Assembly: GCA_018672475.1 (NCBI GenBank) | Contig: JABHFS010000009.1 | Location: 1 to 42,326, forward strand | Reading direction: 5' to 3' | Source: Gemmatimonadota bacterium | GTDB taxonomy: Bacteria > Latescibacterota > UBA2968 > UBA8231 | Length of the DNA: 42,326 nucleotides | In this document: one piece after another, positions 1-9,055 of the stretch | Numbering within the stretch: position 1 is the first letter of the stretch | Layout: each line of letters begins with the position of its first letter | Made by a program: the position numbers and the translations under genes | The notes under the pieces: model-generated | Database searches by the model: none | What the model was told of the DNA's origin: nothing | Seen by the model: the letters and a program-made list of their open reading frames with translations, nothing else

Positions 1-630
1 GACCGATACATTTGACGTATCACCAAAAGTGGTGCCACCGTTAGCACTATCAATCACGAAAATTGCGGCGCGAACACCGCTAACGGTACCCACACTAGCA
101 TCAATCTTGCCATACCAAACAAAGGTCGTGGTATCGCCGTTGTCTGCTACGGTAACAGAGTCCGCATCACCCGCGTGCGTCTCGCGTAGCGACGCGGTCG
201 GTCGCTTCCACTTCTGCTGCACCGCGACCAAGCTTCGGAAACCTGTTGCATTTCCGGCAGAAAGCGTAGTGCCACTCTGGCCGTCAACCAACTTTGTCGT
301 GGGAGTGCCAAGGATCGCACGATTGCGCGCGATATTGATCACCGTCATCTGATTCAAGCCACCCCACGTAACAAGATGATCAGTGGTATCAGCAACAACG
401 ATGGAATCACTCGAAGTCGTCAAATACATGATAACTTCGAGACTATCTACAGGGCTAAGATCAAGAACTTTCGCGGTAATCACGAAAGTAGAATCAATAC
501 CCTTAATGGCGCCACTGTCCGGTGAGGTAACTTCAATCGACTTGACCGTTGCCGCATCAGCGGCACCAACCAACCCAAAACCCACCATAAAAGTAGCCAG
601 GAGCAATAAGTATTTGCTACCCTTCATCAT
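1..630 (-). CDS. Exported protein, N-terminal part only (gene runs off the left edge)
   Basis: The reverse strand is open from 630 to base 1 (210 codons) without a stop, so the C-terminus lies outside the window. Two adjacent ATGs (630 and 627) follow a strong GAGGAGG ribosome site a few bases upstream. Residues 1 to about 24 form a signal peptide: MMKGSK, then a hydrophobic stretch, then an Ala-Asp-Ala-Ala cleavage region. The mature part is rich in Thr, Ser, Val and Asp with alternating beta-strand patterns (for example SIEVTSPDSGAIKG), as in Ig-like modules of surface or secreted proteins. I do not recognise a specific family. A consensus promoter at 867-895 drives it, so it is probably abundant. 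Confidence 0.8.
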   Translation of the reverse strand, partial: MMKGSKYLLLLATFMVGFGLVGAADAATVKSIEVTSPDSGAIKGIDSTFVITAKVLDLSPVDSLEVIMYLTTSSDSIVVADTTDHLVTWGGLNQMTVINIARNRAILGTPTTKLVDGQSGTTLSAGNATGFRSLVAVQQKWKRPTASLRETHAGDADSVTVADNGDTTTFVWYGKIDASVGTVSGVRAAIFVIDSANGGTTFGDTSNVSV

Positions 631-866
631 TTCCTCCTCGGGGAAGATGCCCCCGTATTTAAAGAAAGATAAAGCAACGAATATGAATGTAATGTGACCC
701 GACTCCCCAATACTCTACGGAGTCGGAATTGAATTCTAGGAAGCCTAGTTTCTAATGCCACGACCGTCCTTTCTCGGAAGAAACTCCCGCTTTTCCTTTG
801 CCAATTTCCCAACTGACAGTCCATTTATAGTATACGTCTCCATTAATAGGCATGACACGGAGACTA
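631..866 (-). other. Long 5' leader of the exported-protein gene
   Basis: About 230 nt separate the promoter from the ATG at 630, and no ORF with coding character occupies this stretch. Two hairpins are visible: CCGACTCC (699-706) pairs perfectly with GGAGTCGG (719-726) around a 12-nt loop, and CTAGG (736-740) pairs with CCTAG (744-748). They could stabilise the mRNA or regulate its translation. No known riboswitch class is recognised. Confidence 0.4.
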
Positions 867-895
867 ATTATAGAGATAAAGAGGTAGGGTGTCAA
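867..895 (-). promoter_or_regulatory. Consensus sigma-70 promoter for the exported-protein gene
   Basis: On the reverse strand TTGACA (890-895) and TATAAT (867-872) match both hexamers exactly and are separated by exactly 17 bp. It points toward the gene starting at 630. Confidence 0.85.
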
Positions 896-1161
896 GCATT
901 ATTTGGCTGCTTTTAATCGAGCAAATCCAGTAGATATGATCCGCTATTTTCGTTTCTGAACCAAGCGTATTGCTTATCAATAGCCAAAAAAATAGCCCCT
1001 ATACCAGCACGCTACCCAATGCCCCCCATCACAACTCTAAACTTAAGCACAAACAAAGGCTTTGTCAGCAGGAAAACACCTTATTTGAAGCTACATATAA
1101 TAATGAGTGAACATTAATTAATGCATTGAAAAAAACTACAAGCTCATTAATTAATAGCAAC
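896..1161. other. AT-rich intergenic gap
   Basis: This stretch lies between the promoter at 867-895 and the end of the GT2 gene. It is clearly more AT-rich than its surroundings. I see no convincing ORF, RNA gene or intrinsic terminator in it. Confidence 0.5.
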
Positions 1162-1995
1162 TTACATATGAAAAAACATAAAGCGATAAGAAAAATAGGA
1201 AATCAAACGCGTCATACCGTGATATCTCCACGCATAGTGGTTGAGGGAAAATTGATGCAACCCCTTAAGCATCAGGCGCTTGCGATGTTTGTCTTCAATT
1301 GGTGCTTTGTTGCGATAATGAACAATTGAGGCTCCTGGGAAGAAACAAACCTGCGATCCTGCCTGCCGCAAACGATAACACAAATCCACATCTTCGTAAT
1401 ACATAAAGATATCGCGATCAAATCCCTCTATTCGGTCAAATAAATCGCGGCGAATCCAGAGATATGCTCCTGTGACCCACTCGACTTCTCTTAATTCATC
1501 GTAATTCCAGTAATGATGAGCTAGATGCTCTAATCGCTCGCGGCCTTGCGGCCACAATATAAGTAAACGATCTAATATTAGACTAAGAATCGTCGGCCAC
1601 GTTCCTGCGGAACGCTCCAACTCGCCATCCCCATCATAAATCTTCCCTCCAGCTGCCCCGTATTGGGGATTCTGCTCCATGAAACTCAAAAGCTCGGTCA
1701 ACGCGCCCGTACTCACTTCGGTATCAGGATTGAGGAAAAGTAACATGGGTGCTTCACACTGTGCTGCACCCACGTTGTTCCCTCGACCAAAACCGAGGTT
1801 TTCTTTTGATGCGATAAGCTTACAGAGAGGGAATTCACGCCGCACCATTTTCACCGAATCATCCGTCGAGGCGCTGTCGACTACAACAACTTCAAGGTCT
1901 TCGACAATATCCTGTTCATATATCGAGCGCAGACATCCTTGCAACCAATCTCGCGCATTGAAGTTGACAATGACAATGGCTAACCGGGGATTCAC
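1162..1995 (-). CDS. Family 2 glycosyltransferase (rhamnosyltransferase-like)
   Basis: A 277-residue GT-A-fold enzyme that transfers a nucleotide-activated sugar to a growing surface glycan at the cytoplasmic face of the membrane. The N-terminus LAIVIVNFNARDWL is the typical GT2 first strand. It is followed by VVVDSASTDDS (nucleotide-binding Asp), LLFLNPDTEV (metal-binding DxE-like motif near residue 90) and YYEDVDLCYRLR near residue 200 (catalytic ED motif). This arrangement matches the WbbL/rhamnosyltransferase branch; donor and acceptor cannot be told from sequence. The start is GTG at 1995, overlapping the flippase stop as GTGA. It is the last gene of the minus-strand cluster. Confidence 0.9.
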   Translation of the reverse strand: MNPRLAIVIVNFNARDWLQGCLRSIYEQDIVEDLEVVVVDSASTDDSVKMVRREFPLCKLIASKENLGFGRGNNVGAAQCEAPMLLFLNPDTEVSTGALTELLSFMEQNPQYGAAGGKIYDGDGELERSAGTWPTILSLILDRLLILWPQGRERLEHLAHHYWNYDELREVEWVTGAYLWIRRDLFDRIEGFDRDIFMYYEDVDLCYRLRQAGSQVCFFPGASIVHYRNKAPIEDKHRKRLMLKGLHQFSLNHYAWRYHGMTRLISYFSYRFMFFHM

Positions 1996-3479
1996 GTGTT
2001 ATCCTCTTCGCGTAACACGTGACGCAACTGCTTCCAATTAGCCGCGATGGCCTCTCGCTCCAAAAGCCATAGGGTCCCAACATATATGACCAATAAAATA
2101 CCGCTGCGCAGAATCAGATCTACCCACCATGGAAAATTGAAAATATGGTTGTAAACGCCATTGCCGAATATCGCCAACACCAACGCGAAAAGTGGCCCGG
2201 CAAAGACGCGCCTCCAAGCAATGTTCACATAACGCTTTAACCCGATAAAGACACCACCTACGCCGACCGCCGCCACAACGCCCATGCTATAGGCCAACCC
2301 TTCGACCCCTTTCCACAGTATCGCTGCAGGTACTATTAGGAGTGCGACGAGAGCCTGCGCTCCCATAATACCCGCCGTTCGGCGCGTATCCCCCACGGCC
2401 CACAACAAACCGATGCCATCATCAAACAGCGGCCTGAGAAAAGCATATCCCGCCAACCAAACCATCATCGGTGCCGCGGCGGCCCACTCGGTTTTTAGCA
2501 AGGCCATCACTTCATAGGCATTCGCCAACAGCAATAAGGCGACGAACGCCGAACCACGAAAAATAATACCCATCATAGTGGAAAAGAGTTCGCTGAGTCG
2601 ATCCCTGTCTGCCTGATAACGCGAGTAAAGTGTATTGGTATAAGCAAAAACGATATGGGCAATAATCGCCGTCGGAAACTGCATCAACCACCAAGCATGA
2701 TCATAGAGGGCAAGACCGGCTTCATAGCGCTCATCGCCGATAAAGGCGAGCACCAACTTATCGTAGTACCAGATAAAATTCAGCAACACGCCCCAAGCCA
2801 ACCAGAACCATTTACCGTAGCCCAGTAGACGCCGCGCCCAAACCCAATCCAGATGCAGTGGCCATAGACGAATCGGCCGACTATACCACACTGCTGAGGC
2901 ATAAATCAGCGTATAAACCCCGCTGAAAACGGAGAAAGTACCCCATCCTCCGAGCACCAAACTCCACCGCCCCCATCCATACCATGCCGCCGACAACGCG
3001 CTCGCCAAAGCCACTACCGTTGCCAACCCGTGGAAAAGCCCGAGACGACCAAACTCGAAGTCCATGCGCAATAGTGCCTCGGAAGTTTGCGTCAGACTGC
3101 GAATGAAATAGAAGAGAGAGAACGCTCCGATTACGACAGCCGGCCAGGCATACGTCTCGGGCTGGTACCAATACAAACCGCAACCAACCCCACAGGTCAA
3201 CAAAAAACCCGCTAGTGAAAACGCAAAATTGAGCGCAAAGTGCGTCTGGACGAATTCATCCACCCGGTCTTGAAAATGCAACAACGAATGCAGCCAACCG
3301 AAATCGCGCAGACTCGAAAGCAAAATAAATATGACTTGCCCTTTGACCGTGAGTTCAAACACTTCCGGCCCCAATTCGTCCTTGAGCAAAAACGTGATGA
3401 CCAGACTACACAACCGGGCCGCATAGCCGCTGCCGATGGTATAGAAAAAACTGCGGACGATCTTGTGTGGGCTACTCAT
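1992..3479 (-). CDS. Polysaccharide flippase (Wzx/MATE-like)
   Basis: A 495-residue integral membrane protein with about 12-14 hydrophobic segments, the size and pattern of Wzx/MurJ-type lipid-linked oligosaccharide flippases of the MOP superfamily. Such proteins move undecaprenyl-linked glycan units across the inner membrane. I place the start at ATG 3479 (MSSPHKIVRSFFYT) because it forms an ATGA overlap with the preceding gene; the frame stays open further upstream but there encodes an implausible Cys/Arg-rich segment within the neighbour. It is flanked by two sugar-polymer genes, which fits translocation of the same glycan. It could also be an exopolysaccharide exporter of the related PST family. 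Confidence 0.85.
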   Translation of the reverse strand: MSSPHKIVRSFFYTIGSGYAARLCSLVITFLLKDELGPEVFELTVKGQVIFILLSSLRDFGWLHSLLHFQDRVDEFVQTHFALNFAFSLAGFLLTCGVGCGLYWYQPETYAWPAVVIGAFSLFYFIRSLTQTSEALLRMDFEFGRLGLFHGLATVVALASALSAAWYGWGRWSLVLGGWGTFSVFSGVYTLIYASAVWYSRPIRLWPLHLDWVWARRLLGYGKWFWLAWGVLLNFIWYYDKLVLAFIGDERYEAGLALYDHAWWLMQFPTAIIAHIVFAYTNTLYSRYQADRDRLSELFSTMMGIIFRGSAFVALLLLANAYEVMALLKTEWAAAAPMMVWLAGYAFLRPLFDDGIGLLWAVGDTRRTAGIMGAQALVALLIVPAAILWKGVEGLAYSMGVVAAVGVGGVFIGLKRYVNIAWRRVFAGPLFALVLAIFGNGVYNHIFNFPWWVDLILRSGILLVIYVGTLWLLEREAIAANWKQLRHVLREEDNT

Positions 3480-5974
3480 GCGGCCGTCGCCACAGACCTC
3501 CGCCTGAGCTCGCGGCCTACAATCCCCAAAACAAATAGCAAGCTCAAGAACGTAGCCGCGCGCGACCAGGCCAATGTCGAAGAAAAATAACGAAACTCGA
3601 TCTCGTGTTCTCCCGCAGGCACGGCAACAGCCTTCCACACATAATTAGCTCGGAGCATCTGGGCTTGCTCGCCATCTACAAAGATGGACCAATTCGTATG
3701 GTAATTCTCCGAAACCACCAAAATACGCGGCCCATCGCTATGCGTCCGCAGCCGAATTAGCCCCGCTGGAAGGTCATAGGTCAACTGTTCAATCCGGTCT
3801 CGGCTGGGATCACCCGCGCCGTCGAGGACAAGGGACGGTTCCTCTTCCAATAGAACGACACGTTGCGGATCAACCTGCCCACTGCGCAACCGCTCAAGAG
3901 CCTGCTCGCCGTCTTTCACGATCTCCGCTTCTGGGGCCAAATAAAACCAAGGCAGGACTTGGGTATTCTCGTATAAGCGAAAACGTTCGGACTCAAAACG
4001 CAGCGGATAATCGGCCAAGGCCAATTCAAGCGGTTTGGGCACAGCCAGATATTTGCCGTTGAGCAGATTCAAGAGCGGCTGGATCGCCGCCAATAGTTCC
4101 TTATCACCATAGGGCACTTCCGCGCCTTGCAGATACTTGGCCGAAAGCATCTGCACTACCGGCTCAAGCTCTTGTAAGATGCGATCGTAACGACCGATCG
4201 TCAGGTCGTGAAATCCAGTAATGATCGGCACACCGTACAAGTGGTAACCCGGCTGGTCGAGGATTTTAAAGCTCGGCAGGGGAAAGATCCGAAAATGCTC
4301 CGGATCACCTTTGAGGAATTCCACAGCACGCGGGTTTTCCTCGCGGATATCCGTATAATGGTCCGGATCGATATAGTGCAAATAGACCTTATCGACGCGC
4401 CAGGTATCGAAGAGGGTCAACAGGCACAACCCGGCAATCAACGCCGTCGCGGCGATCTTTTGCTGCAATCGCAAATAGAGCAACACCGTACCGGCACCGG
4501 CGACCAATGCCACATAGAGCCCGCCTTTGGCGATCCAGTTGTAACTCGCCGCCAGGATTTGTTGCTGTTTAGGCGTTATATCCGAGTACAGCGCAGCAAT
4601 CCACCCCCCGGTCATCGCCTTCGGGAAAAGCGCCAACAACAGCGCGAAACCGGTCAAGGCCCCGCCGACAATCAACAAACGCCGGCGCAATATGGCTCGT
4701 TCCTCTTCGTCGGCTTCCAATACCCGATGCAAACCCAAACCGGCCAGAACGCACCCCGCAAAGGCGAAGACAAACGAACCCATGGCAATCGTGCGCTGTA
4801 CCTTCGCGCCGGGCAAAAGGTGATACGCCAACCAATGGATAGGCGTGTGTTGACCCAGCATATACGATAAAGCCAACGCAAAAATCCCCGCCCACATCGC
4901 GACTTGTGGTCGGCGGCGGAACTCCGGCAGGACCATCAGCGCCAACAACACGGCCAATACACCGAAATACTCGGAGTTGATCTTAAACGGATTGCGCCCC
5001 CAGTAATTGGAGCGCCCTTCCAACGGGGCGTCATACCCCCCGAACTCGGGAACAACTAGCGAGGCCACCTCCTCCGGATGCAACGACCAACTCTGCGCAT
5101 AGGCCAACTGTTGCTCTGCCGTCTTACCGCCGGCCTCTTCGCCCGTCGCGCGTTTTGACTCGGTACGGGTATAAAAGAAAAGGGGGAAAGCCCCCTCGGC
5201 ACCCAACGCCAAACCCAAAACCACCGAGAATACAAAAAAACCACTGCGCTGTGCCAGCCGCTTAACATCCGCTTTTTCGCGATAGATCTGATAGGCCTTG
5301 AACAAAAAGTAGACGCCCAAACCCAGTAACGCGTAAAACATGATCGGCGGATGTGAATAAACACCGAGACCGATCATCCCGCCCAAACCCGCCAAGTGGA
5401 TCAACCGCCCCCGCTCCATGCCCCGCTCCAAGAAGAGGCACATCCAGGGAAAAACGGCGATGACCCCCATCTTCGCGTACTGACCGGCCATCGGGAAAGC
5501 CAGAAAGGTCGGGGCGGACATAAAGGCAACTCCCGCCCACAACGCCGCCCGGTGCCCGATATTAACCTGGCGAAGATAGGTGTACATACCTAGACCAGCG
5601 AAAAACATCGTCAGGATATAACGCCAGCCGATATAACGTTGGAATACCGTAAAAAAGTAAATGGGATACGTAGGGAAATACTGGGGGCGAATCTCCTCCG
5701 ATTGGGGGAAACCGCCCATTTTGGGATTCCACATCGGCTGGGAAACCGTCTGGATCTTTTCCCAGACGCTCAAATTGGCCCCTTCGTGATAATCGGTGCC
5801 AACATCAGTGCCGTAAATAATCTGGTCGGAGAGTGGAAACTCGTAGAAGTAAATCAGACTCAACAACAGAAAAAATACCGCCGGAAAAAAACGACGACGC
5901 CACAGTGGAAATGTCGCTTGCGCAGCGGGTGCCGAAACCGCCTCATGGGCGACGCGCTTGTTCTTCTTCGCCAT
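3476..5974 (-). CDS. YfhO-like polytopic membrane protein (GT-C-type)
   Basis: An 832-residue protein with about 11-12 membrane helices followed by a soluble C-terminal domain from about residue 600. The first luminal loop carries YGTDVGTDYHEGAN and the C-terminus has ILVVSENYHTNWSIFVDGE followed by a PAGEHEIEFRY pattern; both are hallmarks of the bacterial YfhO family, which decorates surface polymers with sugars from polyprenyl-phosphate donors. The start at 5974 (MAKKNK) is chosen because AAGGAG lies 6 nt upstream; a start 33 bp earlier would overlap the preceding gene. The start lies 13 bp after the stop of the GT4 gene and the gene overlaps the flippase by 4 bp, so all are probably co-transcribed. 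Confidence 0.85.
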   Translation of the reverse strand: MAKKNKRVAHEAVSAPAAQATFPLWRRRFFPAVFFLLLSLIYFYEFPLSDQIIYGTDVGTDYHEGANLSVWEKIQTVSQPMWNPKMGGFPQSEEIRPQYFPTYPIYFFTVFQRYIGWRYILTMFFAGLGMYTYLRQVNIGHRAALWAGVAFMSAPTFLAFPMAGQYAKMGVIAVFPWMCLFLERGMERGRLIHLAGLGGMIGLGVYSHPPIMFYALLGLGVYFLFKAYQIYREKADVKRLAQRSGFFVFSVVLGLALGAEGAFPLFFYTRTESKRATGEEAGGKTAEQQLAYAQSWSLHPEEVASLVVPEFGGYDAPLEGRSNYWGRNPFKINSEYFGVLAVLLALMVLPEFRRRPQVAMWAGIFALALSYMLGQHTPIHWLAYHLLPGAKVQRTIAMGSFVFAFAGCVLAGLGLHRVLEADEEERAILRRRLLIVGGALTGFALLLALFPKAMTGGWIAALYSDITPKQQQILAASYNWIAKGGLYVALVAGAGTVLLYLRLQQKIAATALIAGLCLLTLFDTWRVDKVYLHYIDPDHYTDIREENPRAVEFLKGDPEHFRIFPLPSFKILDQPGYHLYGVPIITGFHDLTIGRYDRILQELEPVVQMLSAKYLQGAEVPYGDKELLAAIQPLLNLLNGKYLAVPKPLELALADYPLRFESERFRLYENTQVLPWFYLAPEAEIVKDGEQALERLRSGQVDPQRVVLLEEEPSLVLDGAGDPSRDRIEQLTYDLPAGLIRLRTHSDGPRILVVSENYHTNWSIFVDGEQAQMLRANYVWKAVAVPAGEHEIEFRYFSSTLAWSRAATFLSLLFVLGIVGRELRRRSVATAA

Positions 5975-5987
5975 AGGACTCCTTAGT

Positions 5988-7118
5988 TCAGGTCGAGGCC
6001 TTTTCAATCTCCCCTATCGCCCTAAGGTAGATGGCTTCCTGCTCCTTGGCCAGCAGATTCCAATCGAAATTTCGCGCCCATTTCCGACCTTGTTCACCGA
6101 AGCGCCGACGCCGCTGGCTATCGGCCAACAAAGACCGCATGCCCGCCGCAAGAGCAGCGACATCCGCCGCCGGGACCAAAAGCCCCGTCTCGCCATCGCG
6201 CACAGCATCGCACAAGCCACTGATATCCGTAGCCAAAACGGCCTTACCCGCCGCCGCCGCCTCGACCGCCACCATACCCCATCCCTCGTAGCGAGACGGC
6301 ATACACACCAAAAGCGCCCGACGCAACAATTCGCCCTGTCGCTCGTCGTCCACCGCTCCAACCAACTCCACGCGACCCTCCACCCTTTCGCGTTGGATCA
6401 AGACGCGCATTTTCGCCAATTGCTCATCACTGCCGCGACCGGCGATTTTGAGTCGGAGATCGGGATATTCCGCGGTAATTCGGGCAAAGGCAGCCAACAA
6501 TATGTCGAGCCCTTTAGTGTGGATATCAATGCGGCCAAAATACAGCAGATAGGGCTCTTCAACCGGTCCCAAGGAGAAATAGCGCTCGGCCACCCCATTG
6601 CAGACACAGTCGATCGGAATATCGCGACCCTGTAATTTCTGCTGAAGCAACGTTTGCACACTCGGAGAAACCGTCAAAATACGATCGTAGGCACGCAGCG
6701 CCCGCTCTTCGGCCAACCAGGAGATTCCACCGATCAACGGGCGCTTGACCAACGCGTGATGCCCCATGATATGCTGGAAAAAGAGTAGCCCTCGACGGCG
6801 GAGCGCCGCTGGAACACGCAAGGGCGCATACGCTGAAAATTCGTTGACCCAAAGATCCCAGTCGAGTTCTTGCAGTTGTTTCACGGCCTGCAGACAATAC
6901 CCCAACCGGCTCGCGGCATAATTGCGCGCCGAGCCGACGCGCAATATGCGAATACCATCGATATCCGCCTCCGGTTCGGCACCGGGATAAAGCCCGCTGA
7001 TCAAAGTGATCTCATGCCGATCGGCCAGGCGGCGGTAGATTTCCAACGCCCGCACCGCACCACCGCCGCCCAACCAGGGGTTGGCGACATCGTCGTAAGT
7101 TAGATGGCAGATCTTCAG
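5988..7118 (-). CDS. Family 4 glycosyltransferase, probable CTG start
   Basis: A GT-B enzyme of about 376 residues. The C-terminal half shows the GT4 donor-binding signature: LLYFGRIDIHTKGLDILLAA, then RYEGWGMVAVEAAAAGKAVLA with its E-x7-E motif. The N-terminal strand KICHLTYDDVANPWLGGGGAVRA, which includes the acceptor-side glycine loop, is encoded upstream of the first TTG (7073). The only initiator before it with a ribosome site is CTG at 7118, 8 nt after AGGAG; no ATG, GTG or TTG exists in frame between the ribosome site and this conserved segment. The gene follows hisB by 39 bp. The sugar substrate is unknown. Confidence 0.85.
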   Translation of the reverse strand: MKICHLTYDDVANPWLGGGGAVRALEIYRRLADRHEITLISGLYPGAEPEADIDGIRILRVGSARNYAASRLGYCLQAVKQLQELDWDLWVNEFSAYAPLRVPAALRRRGLLFFQHIMGHHALVKRPLIGGISWLAEERALRAYDRILTVSPSVQTLLQQKLQGRDIPIDCVCNGVAERYFSLGPVEEPYLLYFGRIDIHTKGLDILLAAFARITAEYPDLRLKIAGRGSDEQLAKMRVLIQRERVEGRVELVGAVDDERQGELLRRALLVCMPSRYEGWGMVAVEAAAAGKAVLATDISGLCDAVRDGETGLLVPAADVAALAAGMRSLLADSQRRRRFGEQGRKWARNFDWNLLAKEQEAIYLRAIGEIEKAST

Positions 7119-7157
7119 AGTGGAAACTCCTGCGCCAAGGTGCGTTTGGGTGCGCCC

Positions 7158-7754
7158 TTAAAGCGCGCCCTTCGTCGAGGGAATGCCCTGCACTCGGTCG
7201 CTTTTACCCGAGGCCATGTCCAGCGCCCGAGCAAAGGCCTTAAAAAGCGCCTCGATACCGTGGTGATCGTTCTGGCCACGCAACAAGTCGAGGTGTAGGT
7301 TCATCCGGCCCTGGTCGGCTACCGCGTAGAAAAACTCGCGCACCAATGCGACCGGCAGTTCGCCAACACACTCGTCGTTAAAGGCCGCTTCCAACACCAG
7401 ATACGCGCGGCCCGACAAATCGACCGCAGCCCGCGCCAAGGCTTCGTCCATCGGCACATAGCTATGCCCGTATCGGACAATCCCGGCCTTGTCGCCGAGG
7501 GCCTGTACAATCGCCTGACCCAGGCAAAGGCCGATATCCTCTACTGTGTGATGGGCGTCGACATGCAAATCACCCTGGCATTTGACCTCTAGGTCGAAGA
7601 GACCATGCCGGGCAAAGGCATTGAGCATATGGTCAAAAAAACCGATGCCGGTCTCCGTATGGCACTCGCCACTGCCATCGAGGCACAACGCTAACTCGAT
7701 CTGGGTCTCCGTCGTCCGGCGCTCAATCCGGGCCGATCGTCCGTTTCCGCTCAT
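7158..7754 (-). CDS. hisB: Imidazoleglycerol-phosphate dehydratase
   Basis: A 198-residue monofunctional dehydratase for histidine biosynthesis, converting imidazole glycerol phosphate to imidazole acetol phosphate in the cytoplasm. Metal-binding motifs are intact: HTETGIGFFDHML (residues about 32-44), DLHVDAHHTVEDIG (about 62-75) and GQNDHHGIEALFKAFARAL near residue 160. Length is normal for the single-domain enzyme (the E. coli protein is fused to a phosphatase). The ATG at 7754 overlaps the hisD stop as ATGA, so translation is probably coupled. Confidence 0.97.
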   Translation of the reverse strand: MSGNGRSARIERRTTETQIELALCLDGSGECHTETGIGFFDHMLNAFARHGLFDLEVKCQGDLHVDAHHTVEDIGLCLGQAIVQALGDKAGIVRYGHSYVPMDEALARAAVDLSGRAYLVLEAAFNDECVGELPVALVREFFYAVADQGRMNLHLDLLRGQNDHHGIEALFKAFARALDMASGKSDRVQGIPSTKGAL

Positions 7755-9055
7755 TCAGCTCTCCTGTCCTGGCGTACGCTCACCGCGCGTGCATGGGCTT
7801 CGAGCCCCTCAGCCCGCGCCATGCGGATAATATGCTCGCCGGTGCCCTGCAAACGCTCATCGGTGTAGGCGATAATACTGGTCGTTTTGACAAAATCTGC
7901 CAGCCCCAGCGACGACGCATAGCGAGCCGCCCCATTGGTCGGCAGCACATGGTTCGTGCCGGCGAAATAGTCACCGACCGGTTCGGTAGAAGCCGAGCCG
8001 AGAAACAACGCCCCGCAATGGCGAATCTTATCGACCCAGCTCCACGGATCGGCCACCAGCAATTCGGCGTGCTCGGGCGCCATCTGATTCAACAGTTCGA
8101 CCCCGGCCTCTATATCGGGTACGACGACGATCGCGCCGTATTCGTGCAACGCCTGCGCCATGATCTCGTTGCGCGACAATGCCGCCAGCTGTGTTACCAC
8201 CTCCGCCTGGACCCGCTCGGCCAAATCCGCGCAATTTGTAATACATACCGAGGCGACGCCCCAGCCGTGCTCCGCCTGGGACAGCAAGTCAGCCGCAACA
8301 AAACGTGGATCGGCCCCCTCGTCGGCGAGCACCACGATCTCCGAGGGCCCCGGCAACATCGCAATGCCGACCACGCCGAAGACCTGCTGTTGCGCAGCCA
8401 CCGTATAGGGGGATCCCGGCCCAAGGATCTTGTGCACCTGGCAAATACTTTCCGTGCCATACGCCATGGCCGCCACCGCCTGTGCTCCACCCACCGCATA
8501 AACCTCATCAATACCTAAAAGATGGGCTGTCGCCGCGATCGTCGGATCCACACCGCCATCCGCCACCGGGGGCGAAACCACACAGATCTCATCTACACCG
8601 GCCACTTGCGCAGGTATCGCCGTCATCAACAGACTCGAAAACAACGGCACCTCCCCCGCCGGCACACAGAGACCGACGCGCTCGATCGGCGTCACTTTCT
8701 TGCCTAGTATGACCCCATCGCCGTCTTCCATAAACCACGAGTTGAGCTTCTGCCGCTCGTGGAAAGCGCGGATATTGGCCGCCGCCGCCTCAATCGAGAC
8801 GCGCAACTCGGGATCGAGCCCGTCCGCCGCACTCGACAACGCCTCAGCCGACATTCGCAAACGTTCCGGCTGCATCTCCACCTTATCGAACTTCCGCGTT
8901 AACGCACACAGCGCCTCATCACCCCCCTCGCGTACTTGCGCCAGGATATCTCGGGCCGCGGCTTCAACCTCGGGCGCGACACCTGCACGGCGCCCAAGAA
9001 TCGCTGCGAGCTTGACCGAACGCGGATCGGAAGGATAAGAGACGATTTCGATCAC
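7751..9055 (-). CDS. hisD: Histidinol dehydrogenase
   Basis: A 434-residue zinc- and NAD-dependent enzyme catalysing the last two oxidations of histidine synthesis, histidinol to histidine. Diagnostic stretches include VGLCVPAGEVPLFSSLLM, LPGPSEIVVLADEGADP, the zinc-binding LLSQAEHG and the catalytic MAPEHAELL. The start is GTG at 9055, overlapping the hisG stop codon by one base (TAGTG). Length is typical (E. coli 434). It lies between hisG and hisB in one transcription unit; the remaining his genes are not in this window. Confidence 0.97.
   Translation of the reverse strand: MIEIVSYPSDPRSVKLAAILGRRAGVAPEVEAAARDILAQVREGGDEALCALTRKFDKVEMQPERLRMSAEALSSAADGLDPELRVSIEAAAANIRAFHERQKLNSWFMEDGDGVILGKKVTPIERVGLCVPAGEVPLFSSLLMTAIPAQVAGVDEICVVSPPVADGGVDPTIAATAHLLGIDEVYAVGGAQAVAAMAYGTESICQVHKILGPGSPYTVAAQQQVFGVVGIAMLPGPSEIVVLADEGADPRFVAADLLSQAEHGWGVASVCITNCADLAERVQAEVVTQLAALSRNEIMAQALHEYGAIVVVPDIEAGVELLNQMAPEHAELLVADPWSWVDKIRHCGALFLGSASTEPVGDYFAGTNHVLPTNGAARYASSLGLADFVKTTSIIAYTDERLQGTGEHIIRMARAEGLEAHARAVSVRQDRRAE

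Noticed and set aside
1126..1329. Small plus-strand ORF of 67 codons
   Set aside because: It lies mostly antisense to the GT2 gene, has no ribosome site and low-complexity composition.
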